Positions 1-11,501 of a stretch of 36,438 nt of DNA are shown piece after piece. Location of the stretch: positions 1 to 36,438 of the forward strand of contig JAAVTG010000177.1 of assembly GCA_011947345.1 (NCBI GenBank), written 5' to 3'. Within the stretch, counting starts at the first letter, position 1. Every line of letters starts with the position of its first letter. The position numbers and the translations under genes were made by a program. Origin of the DNA: Phytophthora quininea. Its lineage: Eukaryota; Oomycota; Peronosporomycetes; Peronosporales; Peronosporaceae. The notes beneath the pieces are model-generated. The model worked only from the letters and a program-made list of their open reading frames with translations, was not told where the DNA came from and did not search any database.

Positions 1-42
1 AGAGAGATTCTGACGACATTGTTTCTTTGTGGATAACTACAG

Positions 43-1960
43 TTCGGGGCAGGAGTGTTGATCTTCTACCCAATGGTACGTTTATATAAGAAGTGTTAAT
101 AAGTAGTAGATACTGATGAGGATTTTCTGTGTAGGAATCGCTGAATAATGGGCTGGATCCAGAGGTGCTCTTCTACGCGTAAGTTAATGTTAGCGATATA
201 TTGATGTGTATGGATATACAGAGCTAATATGTTGTGCTTTGTGAACAGGTTGTTGCCACCAATCATTCTGGAGGCTGGATTCAACATGAAGAAGCGGGTA
301 TGCCTGAAGACCACGTGGGTTTACTTGACGAGACGCCAGGCTCACCACGATGTGTATCTCTTTGCAGGGATTTTTCTCGAATTTTAATGCGATCATGCTG
401 CTGTCCATCGTGGGCACACTGGTAGCGACGTTCATCACGGGCGGCGCTTTGATTTGGATCGGGAACTTGGGGTTAATCACCAAACTGACGGCGGCAGAAG
501 CGTACCTATACGGCGCGTTAATTTCCGCTGTTGACCCCGTGGCAACACTGGCCGTGTTCAAGAAAAACGGCGCGCCTTCGTTGCTATTTAATCTGGTCTT
601 TGGCGAAAGCATGCTCAACGACGGCGTTGGTACGCTAATTGCTTTATTTATTTATTTGGGGTCATACAGATTTGTGCTAACGACGTGATATTATGGTGTT
701 ACGCTCTCCAGCTATTGTGGCATTCTCCTTGTTCCAGCGCCTTATTCAGGACGGTATCGAGGATGTTACGCTGAACGATGCCGGGATTATTATTATCAAG
801 GTATTTGGCATCGGGTTCGGTTCTGTCGGTCTAGCAGCTGTGGTGTGCTTCACGTCGGCGTTCCTGCTGAAGCACGCTGACCCTGCACTCCAGCAGTACC
901 CTTCGTATGAGATCTCGATCGTGTTGCTATCGGCCTATTTGAGTTATGTGATCGCGGATTTGGCTGGATTGAGTGGAATTGTGGCTCTGTTTTTCTCGGG
1001 CGTGTTGATGAGCCACTACCACTTGTACAATATTGCAGATGAAAGTGCGACGGCCTTGCGCCACCTCCTGACGACGTCGTCATTTATGGCGGAGAACTTT
1101 GTATTTATCTACATGGGGATGAGTGTTGTGGCGTATTCGGCATACTTCACGTGGGACTGGGGGTTTATTCTCGCCAACATGATTGCTTGTCTTGTTGCGC
1201 GCATGCTGAACGTTTTCCCCATGTGCACGCTTGCGAACTTCGGTCGAGCGGAAGACAACAAGATCCCGTGGAGCCACATGGTGGTCATTTGGTTTGCTGG
1301 GCTTCGTGGCGCGATCGCTTTCGCACTGGCACTCAACGTCTGGACGCCCGACCGCACGCACTCGAGCGTGATCCAGAGCACGACGCTTTTCACCGTCATG
1401 TTCACTACTTTGGTACGAATCGTGCGAGGACTTGTACCTTGCCGCGCAGCATCTAACAGAAGTGACTTGTGTGGTTCGGATAGGTATTCGGAATGGGAAC
1501 CAGCCCAGTACTTCGTCACTTTGGTCTCACGGCTAAGCAGGAAGAAGAAGCCGAGTTTGACGAGTAAGTTCATCTCGCTCCAGTATCACCCGTGGCACTA
1601 GGCTTGACAGTTTTTCTCTTTTGTTTTCTTTTGAGTAGTGAGGGAGCACATGAACGTCTGCTTGATTCCGATGACGAGCACGATGCAGATACGTCATTCC
1701 ATCCAATCGATCGCACGGTACCGCGCCGAAAGCTCAGCGGTATTCACGGGGTATGGGAACGACTCGATGAGAAGTATTTGAAGCCGATGTTCGGCGGTCT
1801 TCCTCGTGATAAGCAGCAGCAAGAGCCAACGACGGCGGAGCTGAAGAACCGAGCGACGGGGGCTCCTTCTAGAAGTCGCAGTCGTAAGCAAAAGGACAAG
1901 CAGATCCCGACAGTATCGTCGCCGTCTTCAGCGTCGTCCCCGTGCCAGCCATGTCATTAG
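43..1960 (+). CDS. Na+/H+ exchanger (NHE family), 5' end outside the window
   Basis: Integral-membrane sodium/proton antiporter. Seven exons can be read: 43-75, 135-178, 249-297, 368-629, 712-1412, 1484-1563 and 1639-1960. All phases agree, giving about 496 visible residues; the gene continues past the left edge. Family marks in order: LLPPIILEAGFNM, the ISAVDPVATLAVF segment, FGES.LNDGVAIV (split by the 630-711 intron), LSGIVALFFSGVL, and WFAGLRGAIAFALAL with its conserved arginine. The cytoplasmic tail carries a KYLKPMFGG-type motif and then a Lys/Arg/Ser-rich end. These fit the NHE6/NHE8-like organellar/plasma-membrane eukaryotic branch; which compartment cannot be told from the sequence. 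No frame break is seen. The missing 5' part should hold the first transmembrane helices. Confidence 0.93.
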
Positions 1961-2098
1961 CCGACATCGCGCAGAACCACGATGTTGCTGAAGATGTTTA
2001 GGAAAACGAAGTTGCAGGCAAGTTGAGTCGGATCTAAATTTACAGAACCTGCTGATCTAATGTGTGCAAACCTAAATACGTAAGAAATATTTTTTGCC

Positions 2099-2809
2099 AT
2101 GGCGATGGAGGATGGCGTGTCGGAGGAGATGATGGCGCTGTATGAGGCTCAGCGCCGAGCCCACGACACCGTCCTGAGTCTGCAGAAGCAGATCGAGGAA
2201 GAGGAGGCCGTGTACCTGGAGGAGACGCCGCACGGCAACATCATCCGTGGCTGGGAGGGGTTCATCGACAGCAAACCGCCACGCAAGGACGCCGCCCCCA
2301 AGAAGATCAAGCCTTACTCCGAGAGCGAGCATTTGTTCAGCGACTGCTGCTTCTACACGACCATGGCCAGCGAGCCGGACTTCAGCCAGGTGGACATTTA
2401 CGACGCCACAAAGGATGACAGTAGCAGTCGACGGAAGCTCACAGTGACGCTATCGGTGGGGAAGACGGCAGGGGGCAGTGGCGTTGGCGCTGTGGACGGT
2501 GGGAGTCATGCTGCCCAAGCAGCCTATAAGGGAGGAAAAGGCTCCAAGTTATCGTCCATACACAAGACCACGAAGGTTGGAAGTCATCCAGGAACGGGGA
2601 AAGGAGCTTACCAGCATCAGACGCATGGCAAAATGTCCAAGCTCAAGAAGAGGAAGAGGGAGGAGACAGGTGCTAAAGCTGGCGGGGGTGGAAACGATTA
2701 CGACGAGTGCGGTGGTGACAGCAGCGACTGGGACGTCGAGTGTCGCTCCTCCGGGCGATATCCTGGATGTGCTGTAATCTATTCTATTGGGGCATGTTCA
2801 TCTACATAA
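2099..2809 (+). CDS. Eaf6-like subunit of NuA4/HBO1-type histone acetyltransferase complexes
   Basis: Single open frame of 236 residues. Residues about 10-60 form a heptad-rich helix followed by YLEETPHGNIIRGWEGFID, which is the signature of the Eaf6/MEAF6 family, a small scaffold subunit of MYST-type acetyltransferase complexes in the nucleus. The remainder is low-complexity Gly/Ser/Lys with a basic KKRKRE stretch that could serve as a nuclear signal. The ATG at 2099 lies just before the conserved helix. The last 30 or so residues overlap the 3' end of the convergent gene on the other strand; an alternative frame ending at 2777 also reads plausibly there, so the exact C-terminus is uncertain. 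The function is known for the family; the membership call rests on the NIIRGW block. Confidence 0.8.
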   Translation: MAMEDGVSEEMMALYEAQRRAHDTVLSLQKQIEEEEAVYLEETPHGNIIRGWEGFIDSKPPRKDAAPKKIKPYSESEHLFSDCCFYTTMASEPDFSQVDIYDATKDDSSSRRKLTVTLSVGKTAGGSGVGAVDGGSHAAQAAYKGGKGSKLSSIHKTTKVGSHPGTGKGAYQHQTHGKMSKLKKRKREETGAKAGGGGNDYDECGGDSSDWDVECRSSGRYPGCAVIYSIGACSST

Positions 2810-4573
2810 GACCACTTGACGTCGACGTCTTCGACAGACATGCCATTCTCTTCATACAACTCGATGAGGTGTTCAATCGGTCCATTGAAAAGAGGTCCCA
2901 CGATGCGGTCTTCTAGACAGTCGACACGATGCTCAGCCGAGTCTTCCTGCTCCATGCGCCACAACTCGTATTGATGTGGAGCTCTGAAAAGCGTGCGCTG
3001 ATCGTTGAGAATATTTTCAAGCGAAGTGTCCAGCAGATACTTGATCCGCAGCGACGTGCGTTGCTCCTGCTCGTCGTACGGGAACGGTGTTCTTTCCTCC
3101 AGCTCTTTCTTGCTTTGCGGCAGCTTCGCCAGCTCAGCGAGGTAATCTTCCCACGCAGCTTTCACCGTCTGGAAAAACTCGCTCTCGGCCTGGTGGACCT
3201 GGTCGCCCACCTCGTAATCCACTCGATGCAACCACCGACTTTTCATTTCGTGCGCCATGCCATCGCTCAAGTGGTGAGCGCCGACCCACTTGCGCCCCAC
3301 ACGCAGCCGTACGATGCGAACTTCGTTGGTCAGAAAGCCTTGTTCCCTCACCGCTACATGCAGCGTCACATTGAACACTTGGTCCACCTTGACGCGCCAC
3401 GAAGCTGGTGGTTGCCACACCGTCCAGCGGCACTTATTCAGCAAGAAATCCGTCACCTGCGGATCTTGCAGCTCTAGCACACGGGCCACCTTGCCCCACG
3501 ACGGCATGTCGAGCAGCTCCGGCCCGCAGTTGTAGACTTCGTAGTCGCGCTTGCTCACCTGCACCTGACGGACACTACCGCAGCAAATGTAAACAACAAG
3601 GAACCAAAGTATCCGATTGTTGAAAACGCACTCTTTGGTGTCAATGTTGAAGGCTTCCGCGATGGACGTGGTCGAGATACTCTTGACGAACCAGAGCTTG
3701 GACACTGCCTCAATGTGGTCCGCCAATAGAGTCACGCGCCGTACGACCTGCTCCTCCACCACTTGATGTACACGAGAGATCACGCGTTCATCCACGACGG
3801 CGTACCATCGCTCCGCCACTCGGATGACTCGCACGAGACCGACGTGCGCTACAATCACGGCGTGTTTGCCGTGTCCGAACGCAGCGTGGGAAGCGCGTCG
3901 GATCGACTCGACCCTCCGGGGGCAGCACGACGCCCACGGCATTCCCCATGACCGAGCACGAGTGGCATCCGCCGACAAAGATAGCTTCAACATGCGAAGC
4001 GGCAAGTGAGTCAGTCGGCCAGGTGGTCTATGCCACGAACAGCGGCATGGAGAAGAATCTACTGCTAGTGATGATGGCAAGAATGCGGTTCGGCGGCGCA
4101 GGCGAGGAGCCAGAAACGACGAGCTCTTGAGACGTTTGCGCCGTGTCGTCGTGGGAATTCGGTGGGGCGTTGCGTTGAACAATGATCTCTCTATAGCGAT
4201 GTCGCTCAGGTCGGGCAGCGAGTAACGCAGTGTGCAACGCGATGAGGTCATGGCCGCCCGAGCCCTGCGTAATGCAGGAGCGCGGCGTTGGCAGCGACGG
4301 AGCGGAATTGCCCACGCCAATGACCACGACCACGAGCGACTTGCAGATTGACTGGACGGCTGCACTTGGTCCATGGACGGACTCACCTCTGTGCTGTAAC
4401 ACAGAACTTGTCGTTCCTACCAAACTCTCGAAACTACAAGACATGTCGTTGGTGCCACCACCACAATCCGCTGAACTAATGTTGTCTCGAACTCTCCTGC
4501 GGACAGAAGACAAGTGCAATTTACCATGTAGAAAACAACCTTGAACCCCGTTTAATCGGATATCACTTTTCAA
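2779..4573 (-). CDS. Unrecognised protein of about 561 residues, three exons
   Basis: Exons on the minus strand: 4573-4037, 3984-3632 and 3574-2779, joined across introns 3985-4036 (52 bases) and 3575-3631 (57 bases, GTGCGT donor). All phases agree. The N-terminal third has a hydrophobic stretch (SLVVVVIGVG) and a Pro/Gly-rich part. The C-terminal 270 residues are a mixed globular sequence with a long charged helix near SEFFQTVKAAWEDYLAELAKL and an acidic tail (EENGMSVEDVDVKW). I do not recognise a domain. The start is uncertain: a second in-frame ATG lies at 4444, and the 43 residues between look less protein-like. It is transcribed divergently from the gene at 4665 and convergently with the Eaf6-like gene, whose end it overlaps by about 30 bases. 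Confidence 0.68.
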
Positions 4574-4664
4574 AGCGGCCTGAGTTTTTCGCTTCCGTCA
4601 GAAGAACAAGAGCCCACCAAGTAGGAGTCGTCGTCGTTAGGCGGCCTTATTCTCTCGATCCGCC

Positions 4665-7658
4665 ATGTCGAACTGGGGGCTGCGGCTGAACCCGTTCAGC
4701 AAGAGCTACTCGCAGCTCGAGATGGACCAGATGCGCTTCGTGCACCAGGCCTACTGCGAGGCCATGGAGGTGAGCGAGGAGGACCTCCCGACGGCGCTCA
4801 AGATGGACGACAACTTCTACCCGCTGCACAACCCGACCATCTCCGACTTCGACGAGAACTCGTACCTGCGCAAGATGCAGGACGTCGTGGGGCTGCTGCG
4901 CAACCCGGCCGAGGCCATCATCTCGTCCATCTGCGCCTACCAGCGCGAGCGGTACGACCGCACCTTCACCTTCTCGGGCTACCTCAACGACCCGCGCACG
5001 CTGCTGCTTGAGGAGTTCAAGGACTGGGCCATGCGTACGCTGGCGCCGGCCTCGTGCACGACCGAGTCCATCCTCATCGAGGTGCGTCGACGCCACAGCT
5101 ACATCCTGAGACTGCAGCACGGACAACAAGGACTGTTCCACTCTGGCTCGGGAGAGCGCTCGCTGATCGGCACACTGAAGGATGTGAGGAACGTCATGGA
5201 GCAGAGAGTGCTGCCGACCATCGAGACGGAGAGAGCGCACTCGTCTGCGAGGGAGCAGCTCCACACATTGGAGGCCAGGGGCACGGACGGACTCATGCAC
5301 GGCGTGCAATTCCTATTTTACGTGCTGAGGAACACGCCCAACACGCCGGCGGATTGCACGATCAGCAATTTACAATCCCAGCAACATGCAGGCATGAAGG
5401 ACGCCATGGGCAGCAAGTCAGGGCAGATGCTCGAGGTGCTACTGACCACTCCCTCGTTCAAGTGAGTGTTGTTATTGTTTTTATTATTATTGTACGCCTA
5501 AACGGCTGTATTGTGCAGGGAACTGTTCCCGCCGAACCAAGCGGCAATATCGCCGCAAGATTCGCTGCCGTCGTTGCTGCTGACGAATGAGGAGGAGGAG
5601 GAAATGACCAAAACGGCAGTGTTTTGTGACACGGAAGCCAAGCCGCAGGTGCCGACGGTTCTGACCCGTCAACTGCGACGCAATTCGAACCCGAACGCAG
5701 TGGCGATCACGCCGATGGATTTCCTGCAGCAGAGCAATTCTGGTGTCGTTTCACTTCGCAAAGAAGTCCGTGAGGAAACGTTTGATGCGTACACCAAGAT
5801 GCACGGCTTGCTAAAGTTGCTGGCGGATTTGTTGGTGTCTTGCCGCAAGGCTCGACAATTGGCTGGCCCTGGCGGCGATTTGCTCGTGTATGGACCTGGT
5901 GGAGAGGAAGTCCGGCGATTGATGCAGTCGCTCGAAGCGGTACAGTCTGAGATCAGTAAGGAGGTGAGCAAACTGACGCGGATTGGCGTCCGAGAGCTTG
6001 ACCGCCTTAAGCCCAACCAAGAGAAGGCATGGCGTTGGAGTTTTAGCAAGGTGCTCCCGCTTGAGGGTATCTAGCACGTGATTTTGGAGCTTGTGTGGAG
6101 CCAATTCAACGCATGTACGCGAGCGCAGACCCGATGCATGTACAAAAGATGTACAAACAATTTAAGCAAGCCACAGGCTTGTGGGTGGAGGAGAACAGCT
6201 CCATTTGCAGATATGTCACTGCCGCGCTGGGCGGAGGCTTTATTGAAGATGATCACAAGTACAAAATGTTAGAGAACGGGGAGGAGGAGCCCGAAGGGTC
6301 GGCAAAAATTGAACTGTTGGATGACGAACCTGCAGAGACTAGCAACGCACTCGTTGTTGCCGGCGCAGGGCCAGGTCGTCGTGGTAGCCACAATAAAGTT
6401 GCGTCAAACAATCAAACTGAGGACAGGATCGTTCTGCTCGACGAGAATAACCAAGAAAATGACGCAAACGCGGAGAACCAGCTTGTGGTAGCGAACCAAC
6501 GACCACGGAAGCAAACGAGTTCCGGCTCGGACAATGCGTCGTTCTTCTCCTCGCTCGTGTCGTGGGAGTTGGCACCAAGACACCTCCGAAGTCGAATCAG
6601 GACGAGATCAGCCCAGTCAACTCGGAAACAGACGAGGAAGATGACATTGAAAAGGGCCCGTCGTCGTCATCCTCGTCGAAGGAGGCTGCAGATATCGCAG
6701 CAGCTCAGGGCGGTGTCCTGGACACGTTGTTGCTTGTGCGACAGTCAATTCAGCGCATCGGGCAACTATCGTGGGGTGTGCGTACGTCGTACCACACGTC
6801 TTCCATCGACGAAGGCGATTTCGATGCGTTCATCGTGTTGTGCTCGATTTACGAGGCCACCGGTGTCCCTTGCTCACCCGACTTGCTACTTCGTGTTCGG
6901 TTGCACCGTACACGCCTCTCTCAACTGCTCAAGAAACACATCCGGTCAATCTTGAGCTGCGTTGTGGTTCTGCAGCGCCGGATTGTGGACGAGGAGAAGA
7001 GCATCCCAGGCATGACGCTTGTCTACCGTCGCCTGAAAACGAACCTTTCCGAGTTCGAGAGTGAGATGGATGCTTTGTTGGTCAAGTTTAAGCAAATGAT
7101 GGTCGAGTGCTCCAAGATGAAGGCTGGCATTCTAGAGATGCCGTTGTCTCAGTTGCGGGAAAACAACGACGTCATCGGCATGGGGGCGTACGCGTACAAC
7201 TCGATCAATGCGCTCACTGCTAGCTTTGGGGGACGCCTGTGCCTTCAGAAGCAATCCTCTCACACGGCGAATACATGACGCAATTGAGGTCGCAGCTGGA
7301 TCTGCATTGGAACAGTATCTCGCACCTCTTCCAGAGTTTGCAGGGCACAGTGGAGGCCGTCGCAAGTGTTGATGACCGTCTGAGGGTAAGTGCTACCAGT
7401 TAACTCTAGAACTCTAGCGGTCTGACGTGTTTTGGTTGTTTGCTTTAGGGGTACGCCAAGTTCCCGGACATTACTGTACCGCCTCAGCAACTGGATTATA
7501 TTTTTGAGGTGCGCACAGCCACTTCATTTCGCGTAACTTGCTGTCCGATACTAACTCGTTGTTTGGGTGTTGTGTAGTTTAACTACGATGGTTTCTTCCG
7601 TCAGACGACTCGAGACTTGGAGGTTTTGCTGGCTTCCTTCGACACTCCTTCGAAATGA
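4665..7658 (+). CDS. Unrecognised large helical protein, about 900 residues
   Basis: Begins MSNWGLRLNPFSKSY at 4665. Clear introns are 5462-5518, 6051-6100, 7386-7448 and 7509-7577; the last exon ends at 7658 with FDTPSK. Two further frame changes occur near 6557-6600 and 7171-7232. They can be read either as short introns (44 and 53 bases; the second has a CTCAC branch and CTAG acceptor) or as one lost base each, the second in the G run at 7228-7232. With lost bases the text reads continuously (LTASFGGTPVPSEAIL), giving about 918 residues; with introns about 885. The protein is mostly helical, with a Ser/acidic low-complexity linker (about residues 460-680) between two helical regions. No catalytic motif or known domain is recognised. 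Confidence 0.78.
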
Positions 7659-7793
7659 GCACAGCTTGAAAGAGCTAGCTAGCTGCAGACTAAGATGGAT
7701 GTGTGTCGTCCATCCTGCCTGTTTTCAATGCCCGCCGTTTATTATAAGACCGATTTCTCATGTAAACTCTTCGTTGGTCTTACTGCTTACGTG

Positions 7794-8312
7794 TCATTGC
7801 TTTCCTCTCGAAGCTCCACGGCCCTTTGGGAACTTGTCCAGCAGCAGCACAATCTGTTTGAGGTCGTACTTCTCGGCTGCAGCTAGAAGCTGCACTTGGC
7901 CAACTTCGTGCGAGGTCAATTCGCGTTGTGGTGGATCCGTCTTCAGCGTCACTCCTGCTTTGATCAGAGTCGAGAGCTCGGCAACTCCATAGTTAATGTT
8001 GAAGGTGTGCACGAGCCCGTCTTGCACTTGTTTGGCGAGGCCCCATCGACGCTTCTCCTTCTGCTCTTCTTTGGCTTGCGCATTCAGAGCACCAATTTCT
8101 TCCTCTGCGTTCACTCGCCATGGGGCTCCTCGCTCTCGACGATGTACCTCTCCAGCTGACGGATTGAAAGGGATTTTGAGCTTTGATGCTTCACACAACG
8201 ATGCCATTGAGTCTCGATGGCCCGACACCGCCTCGATAGGCGCCTGAACATCCATCGACGCAGGGGAGAAGAGACGTCGTGAAAACAAAAGCGTCGGTAT
8301 TTTTGTCAGCAT
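7794..8312 (-). CDS. Hypothetical protein, about 172 residues
   Basis: The frame is open from 8387 to a stop at 7794, and the first ATG is at 8312 (MLTKIPTLLFSRRLF). Its N-terminus is basic and hydrophobic, so mitochondrial targeting is possible but not shown. The middle is a charged helix (NAQAKEEQKEKRRWGLAKQV); the C-terminal half looks globular and ends KFPKGRGASRGKQ. A strong GTGAGT donor at about 8387 and an acceptor just before 8249 would allow an upstream exon, but that exon would lie antisense to the SAM relic at 8401-8442, which argues against it. A later ATG at 8255 is an alternative start. No family is recognised. It converges with the preceding large gene, leaving 135 bases between them. 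Confidence 0.45.
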   Translation of the reverse strand: MLTKIPTLLFSRRLFSPASMDVQAPIEAVSGHRDSMASLCEASKLKIPFNPSAGEVHRRERGAPWRVNAEEEIGALNAQAKEEQKEKRRWGLAKQVQDGLVHTFNINYGVAELSTLIKAGVTLKTDPPQRELTSHEVGQVQLLAAAEKYDLKQIVLLLDKFPKGRGASRGKQ

Positions 8313-8400
8313 GTCAAAATCGTTGGGACCATTGAGAATGTGGGCCCGCGAAGTGGTGGTAAGGCTTCGGCTTGCAGAATAACTCACTCTTTTCTGCGGT

Positions 8401-8442
8401 TGCTGCTGGAACTTACGGAGAGCGATTTGACCAACGACTTTG
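8401..8442 (+). pseudogene. Relic of a SAM-domain exon
   Basis: These bases read LLELTESDLTNDFG on the plus strand. They match, with only about three or four differences over roughly 40 bases, the SAM-domain exon of the large minus-strand gene at 28262-28298 (LLELTESDLINDFG). The similarity stops abruptly at the edge of the duplicated tract (8443), and the rest of the SAM domain is missing. In the other copy about 455 bases (27801-28254) lie between the same two points. The piece therefore looks like the remains of an older duplication that included part of the neighbouring gene. Confidence 0.75.
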
Positions 8443-11400
8443 GGGGTGGCAGGAGCCGAAGCAGGAGCTGCAGCAGCTAGCGCTGCATCAATGGCTAAAT
8501 CCCCGTTGACATGTAGATGCCCGAGCGGCCCGGAGGAGGTGGACAGAAACCGATGCCTCCTTCAGGAATGCAATCCTTCTCCCAGCCGACGTAGAGAACG
8601 TTGCCAGCCTCGATGCCCTCAGAATTTCACTTCAACTGCACTTTCAAAGGGCTACATTAGATGCCATGAGCACACCGAAATGCGTCAGCAGATCCGTGAG
8701 CACTTTGAGGAAGAAGCAACGTTTTGTTCATGGCGGCAACGCATATCCTATTCGAGTGTTACCTTGGTAGATTCCTGAAGATGTAGTGGCCAAAACACGC
8801 CGGACAAGAAAGCTCCAATCCAAATCCATGCAGACGCTTGATAAAGTGCACCCTCTGAAGGCGATTTACCGTCCTAACATTCGTTTCGTTGTCACCGACG
8901 TCGACATCACTCTCAGTCTGTCATGACAATTTCAACCACCGGCCTTCATAAAATGCTTGTCAGATTAGTGTACAATGTGATCGCGACGAAGCTAAACTAA
9001 TGCGGAGGGGTCACGACGTCCAGCCCAAAATCGATGACGTGCTGCTGCTGCTGCTCTCCTTCCAGCAATCTACTGCGGAGCGAGTTCTCCGGCTCGGTTT
9101 TCCGCCGCAGATTCCACCGCTTCGGTGTTAACAAGCTCGTGGAGCTGCTGTGGCTGAAGATGCTGCTGGCGCTGCTGTTCCGACTCATTGCGGCTCGGCC
9201 TTTGCGTCGTCGCTTTCGACCGCTGACGGGGGTCATCGGCACGTTTTCCAGCCGTCCCAACAGTCGACAAGCGCAGTCACTTCCTAGCGACCGACCACTT
9301 TCAGACCCGCTTTGCACACTGCTCGAGAACGTCGACGTCAAGTGAGACAGCAACCGTTCCCGCTTGCGCAGCTTCGGCTTGGAGGAAGACGACACCAACG
9401 GATACCCTGGACAGCTCTGCGAAACGTGGGGAGCGATATCGGACTCTTGAGCGCCGTCGACTTCCTCCAGAATGGCCAGCGGCTGACAGAAACTAATGTT
9501 GTCGTCATCCAGCACGTAGAGCGAGCTGTCGTTGTTTCGGAAGCCACAGTTGTGCTCGGGGTGGTGCAGAAAGCCCGCGTCCATGAGCGCACGACCGAGA
9601 CGAAGGCCTTCACTGTCCGTTTGAATCACCCTCAGCTCTTCCATGCGATCGACCACGCGCTCCCCAGACAATGGCATCGTCACGGGACTGCAACCTTCGT
9701 TCTCCGTCTCGAGCAGGTCCTGAGCCAGCACTGCCAGCAGCTCTTCTTGAACCTTCTCGAGCTCACCGACGACGTCTTGAGCAGTGGGTCGAGCGTCGGG
9801 GTCTTTCTGCCAAGCACTCAGAATGAGTTCACGCAGTCCCGGAGGCACAAACTCGTCGTCGTCGTCTTCACCGCCGAATTCCAGCAGAGGACGAGAGCCG
9901 CCTAGAACTTCCTCGAATACCAGCAAGTGGTTGTTGTTCGTGTCTGGGTATTTCTCGTGGCCTGGGTAAAGCATATCCCAGAAGGTGATGGCCAGCGAGT
10001 ACACGTCGGCAGCTTCGGCGTAGGTGGCCAGGCCCGTTCGACTCCCGATCATCTCCGGTGCCATGTAGTCGACCGTTCCAGTCACCGTCATTTTCGGCTT
10101 GAGAAGAGGCTTTTGCTTCGAGAGTGGCTGCGGTCCACTGCTGTAGATCCCCGCACTTGACACTGGCAATTCGTTGGGAAGGCGTCGCGAGTCGCTGAAG
10201 TCTGTGAGCTTGACCGTGTTGTCCCCGTCAAGCAGAAAGTTCGCCGGTTTAATGTCGCGGTGGAGGAATGGCGGCGTGAAGCTGTGCACGTACGCCACTG
10301 CACGCGCGCAGTCCAACATGTAGGCGACAGTGAGCTCCATCCTCTGGACACTAGCTTCGCCATGTTGATCGAAATCATCGACCTGTGCTAGCAGCATTTC
10401 CTCCAGCGTGCACTGGCACAGTTCGGCCACCAAACAAATCGTCGGAGGACACACGCACATGCCGTAGAACTCGACAATGTTTGGGTGGGTCAAGGACGCA
10501 CACAGCGCCGCCTCGTGGGAGAACTCCGCCACCACTTCTTCAGTGAAATGTCGAGGTGTATACACTTTCACTGCGACGTCAGCTCTCGACCGCAGCACTC
10601 CACGGAACATGATGGCGTTCGTAGCAGCATTGATTTTCCCCTTGAGCTCCAGGTGAGCAAAGTCGATCAGGAACTTGCGATGCACTTCGATGAGCACGTG
10701 CAGACCATGAGATGAGGTGTTCTCATTGACGATACTTGGTCGGACGGTGTTGGCCGGCTCGGTTGTATGATGAACGACATGTTGGAGCGAGCACGCTCGC
10801 TTGCCCATTCCTCTCCAGTACTCGGTATCGGCTCGCAGCAACCACCAGATCAACAGTGGGCAGAAGGAGCTCCAAATGACGACCACGTACGTGAGGATCG
10901 GATACCAGACCGTCTCTTCAAAGTACTGCTGCGAGAGGCTGTAGAGCACGAGGAAGATGTGGTAGATGGTGATGAACCAGCCGTGGAGTCTCAAAACCTG
11001 CGGGTTCGCTCGACCCACCGGTGGACGGATCATCGTCACGTACACCACGACGAGCAGCAGCAACGGACGACCTCCAAGTTTCACGAAGAAGAGCAAGTTG
11101 AGCTTGCTCGGCAGGTAGATGGTGAACAGATACACGACCGGTACCGTATAGCAAGACAGCAGCAGAGATTTCGCGACTGCAGACCGCAAGGCAGGACCCG
11201 ACACACTCTTCTGACACAGGAACATGAGCACCAGTACAAAGACGAATTGTCGACCGGCGTAGAACCACTCTCGATCGATATTGGGGAAGCCCACCGTGTA
11301 GAGCTGGGTGCTCAATGCGACGCTGAAGAAGACGACGTAGACGCCCGTGCTGAAGGCCAAAATCCACAGCAGCGGCTCGAACGCTGGCAGAATGACCTTG

Positions 11401-11501
11401 CGAGACGCGTAGACGTCTCCCTTGAAGGCTTCTCGACGGTTGACTCGCAGGTAAATAATGAGCAGCAAACACAAGAAGCACATGACGGCGTACCCCACGA
11501 G
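8443..11501 (-). repeat. Copy A of a 3.06 kb inverted duplication
   Basis: This tract is the reverse complement of 24745-27800, with only scattered substitutions and a few one- or three-base indels by eye. It holds the 7TM-kinase coding sequence from about codon 17 to the stop, the intergenic spacer, and a small spliced gene. The left edge is sharp next to a SAM-exon relic. The right edge falls within the first transmembrane helix, where the sequence after CTCGTG changes from near-identical to clearly diverged although the two proteins are still related there. The copies are inverted and about 13.2 kb apart. Confidence 0.92.
8666..8926 (+). CDS. Small two-exon gene, copy A (start codon altered)
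   Basis: Counterpart of the small gene at 27316-27594. The intron is 8696-8770 (75 bases, GTGAGC to GGTAG). The second exon encodes IPEDVVAKTRRTRKLQSKSM and onward and ends TLSLS at 8926, 70 bases from the convergent kinase stop. The ATG used in copy B is absent here: AAAATGGCT became AAAGGGCT, one base shorter. The first in-frame ATG is thus six codons later, at 8666, leaving about 61 residues. No family is recognised. It may be a short basic protein or a remnant of a longer one; the retained intron and frame in both copies are the only evidence for coding. Confidence 0.35.

Noticed and set aside
2478..2777. Alternative frame ending SVAPPGDILDVL at the Eaf6-like C-terminus
   Set aside because: Could be a true end after a short intron or indel, but no splice pair decides it; kept only as a remark.
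8450..8560. Minus-strand reading GFCPPPPGRSGIYM in the duplicated tract (also 27690-27750 plus)
   Set aside because: Protein-like for about 40 residues but interrupted by stops and frame shifts in both copies; at best a decayed gene.
9040..9060. CTG/CAG run in the kinase tail (also near 17681 in the paralogue)
   Set aside because: Ordinary short glutamine or serine runs in coding sequence, not a separate repeat element.
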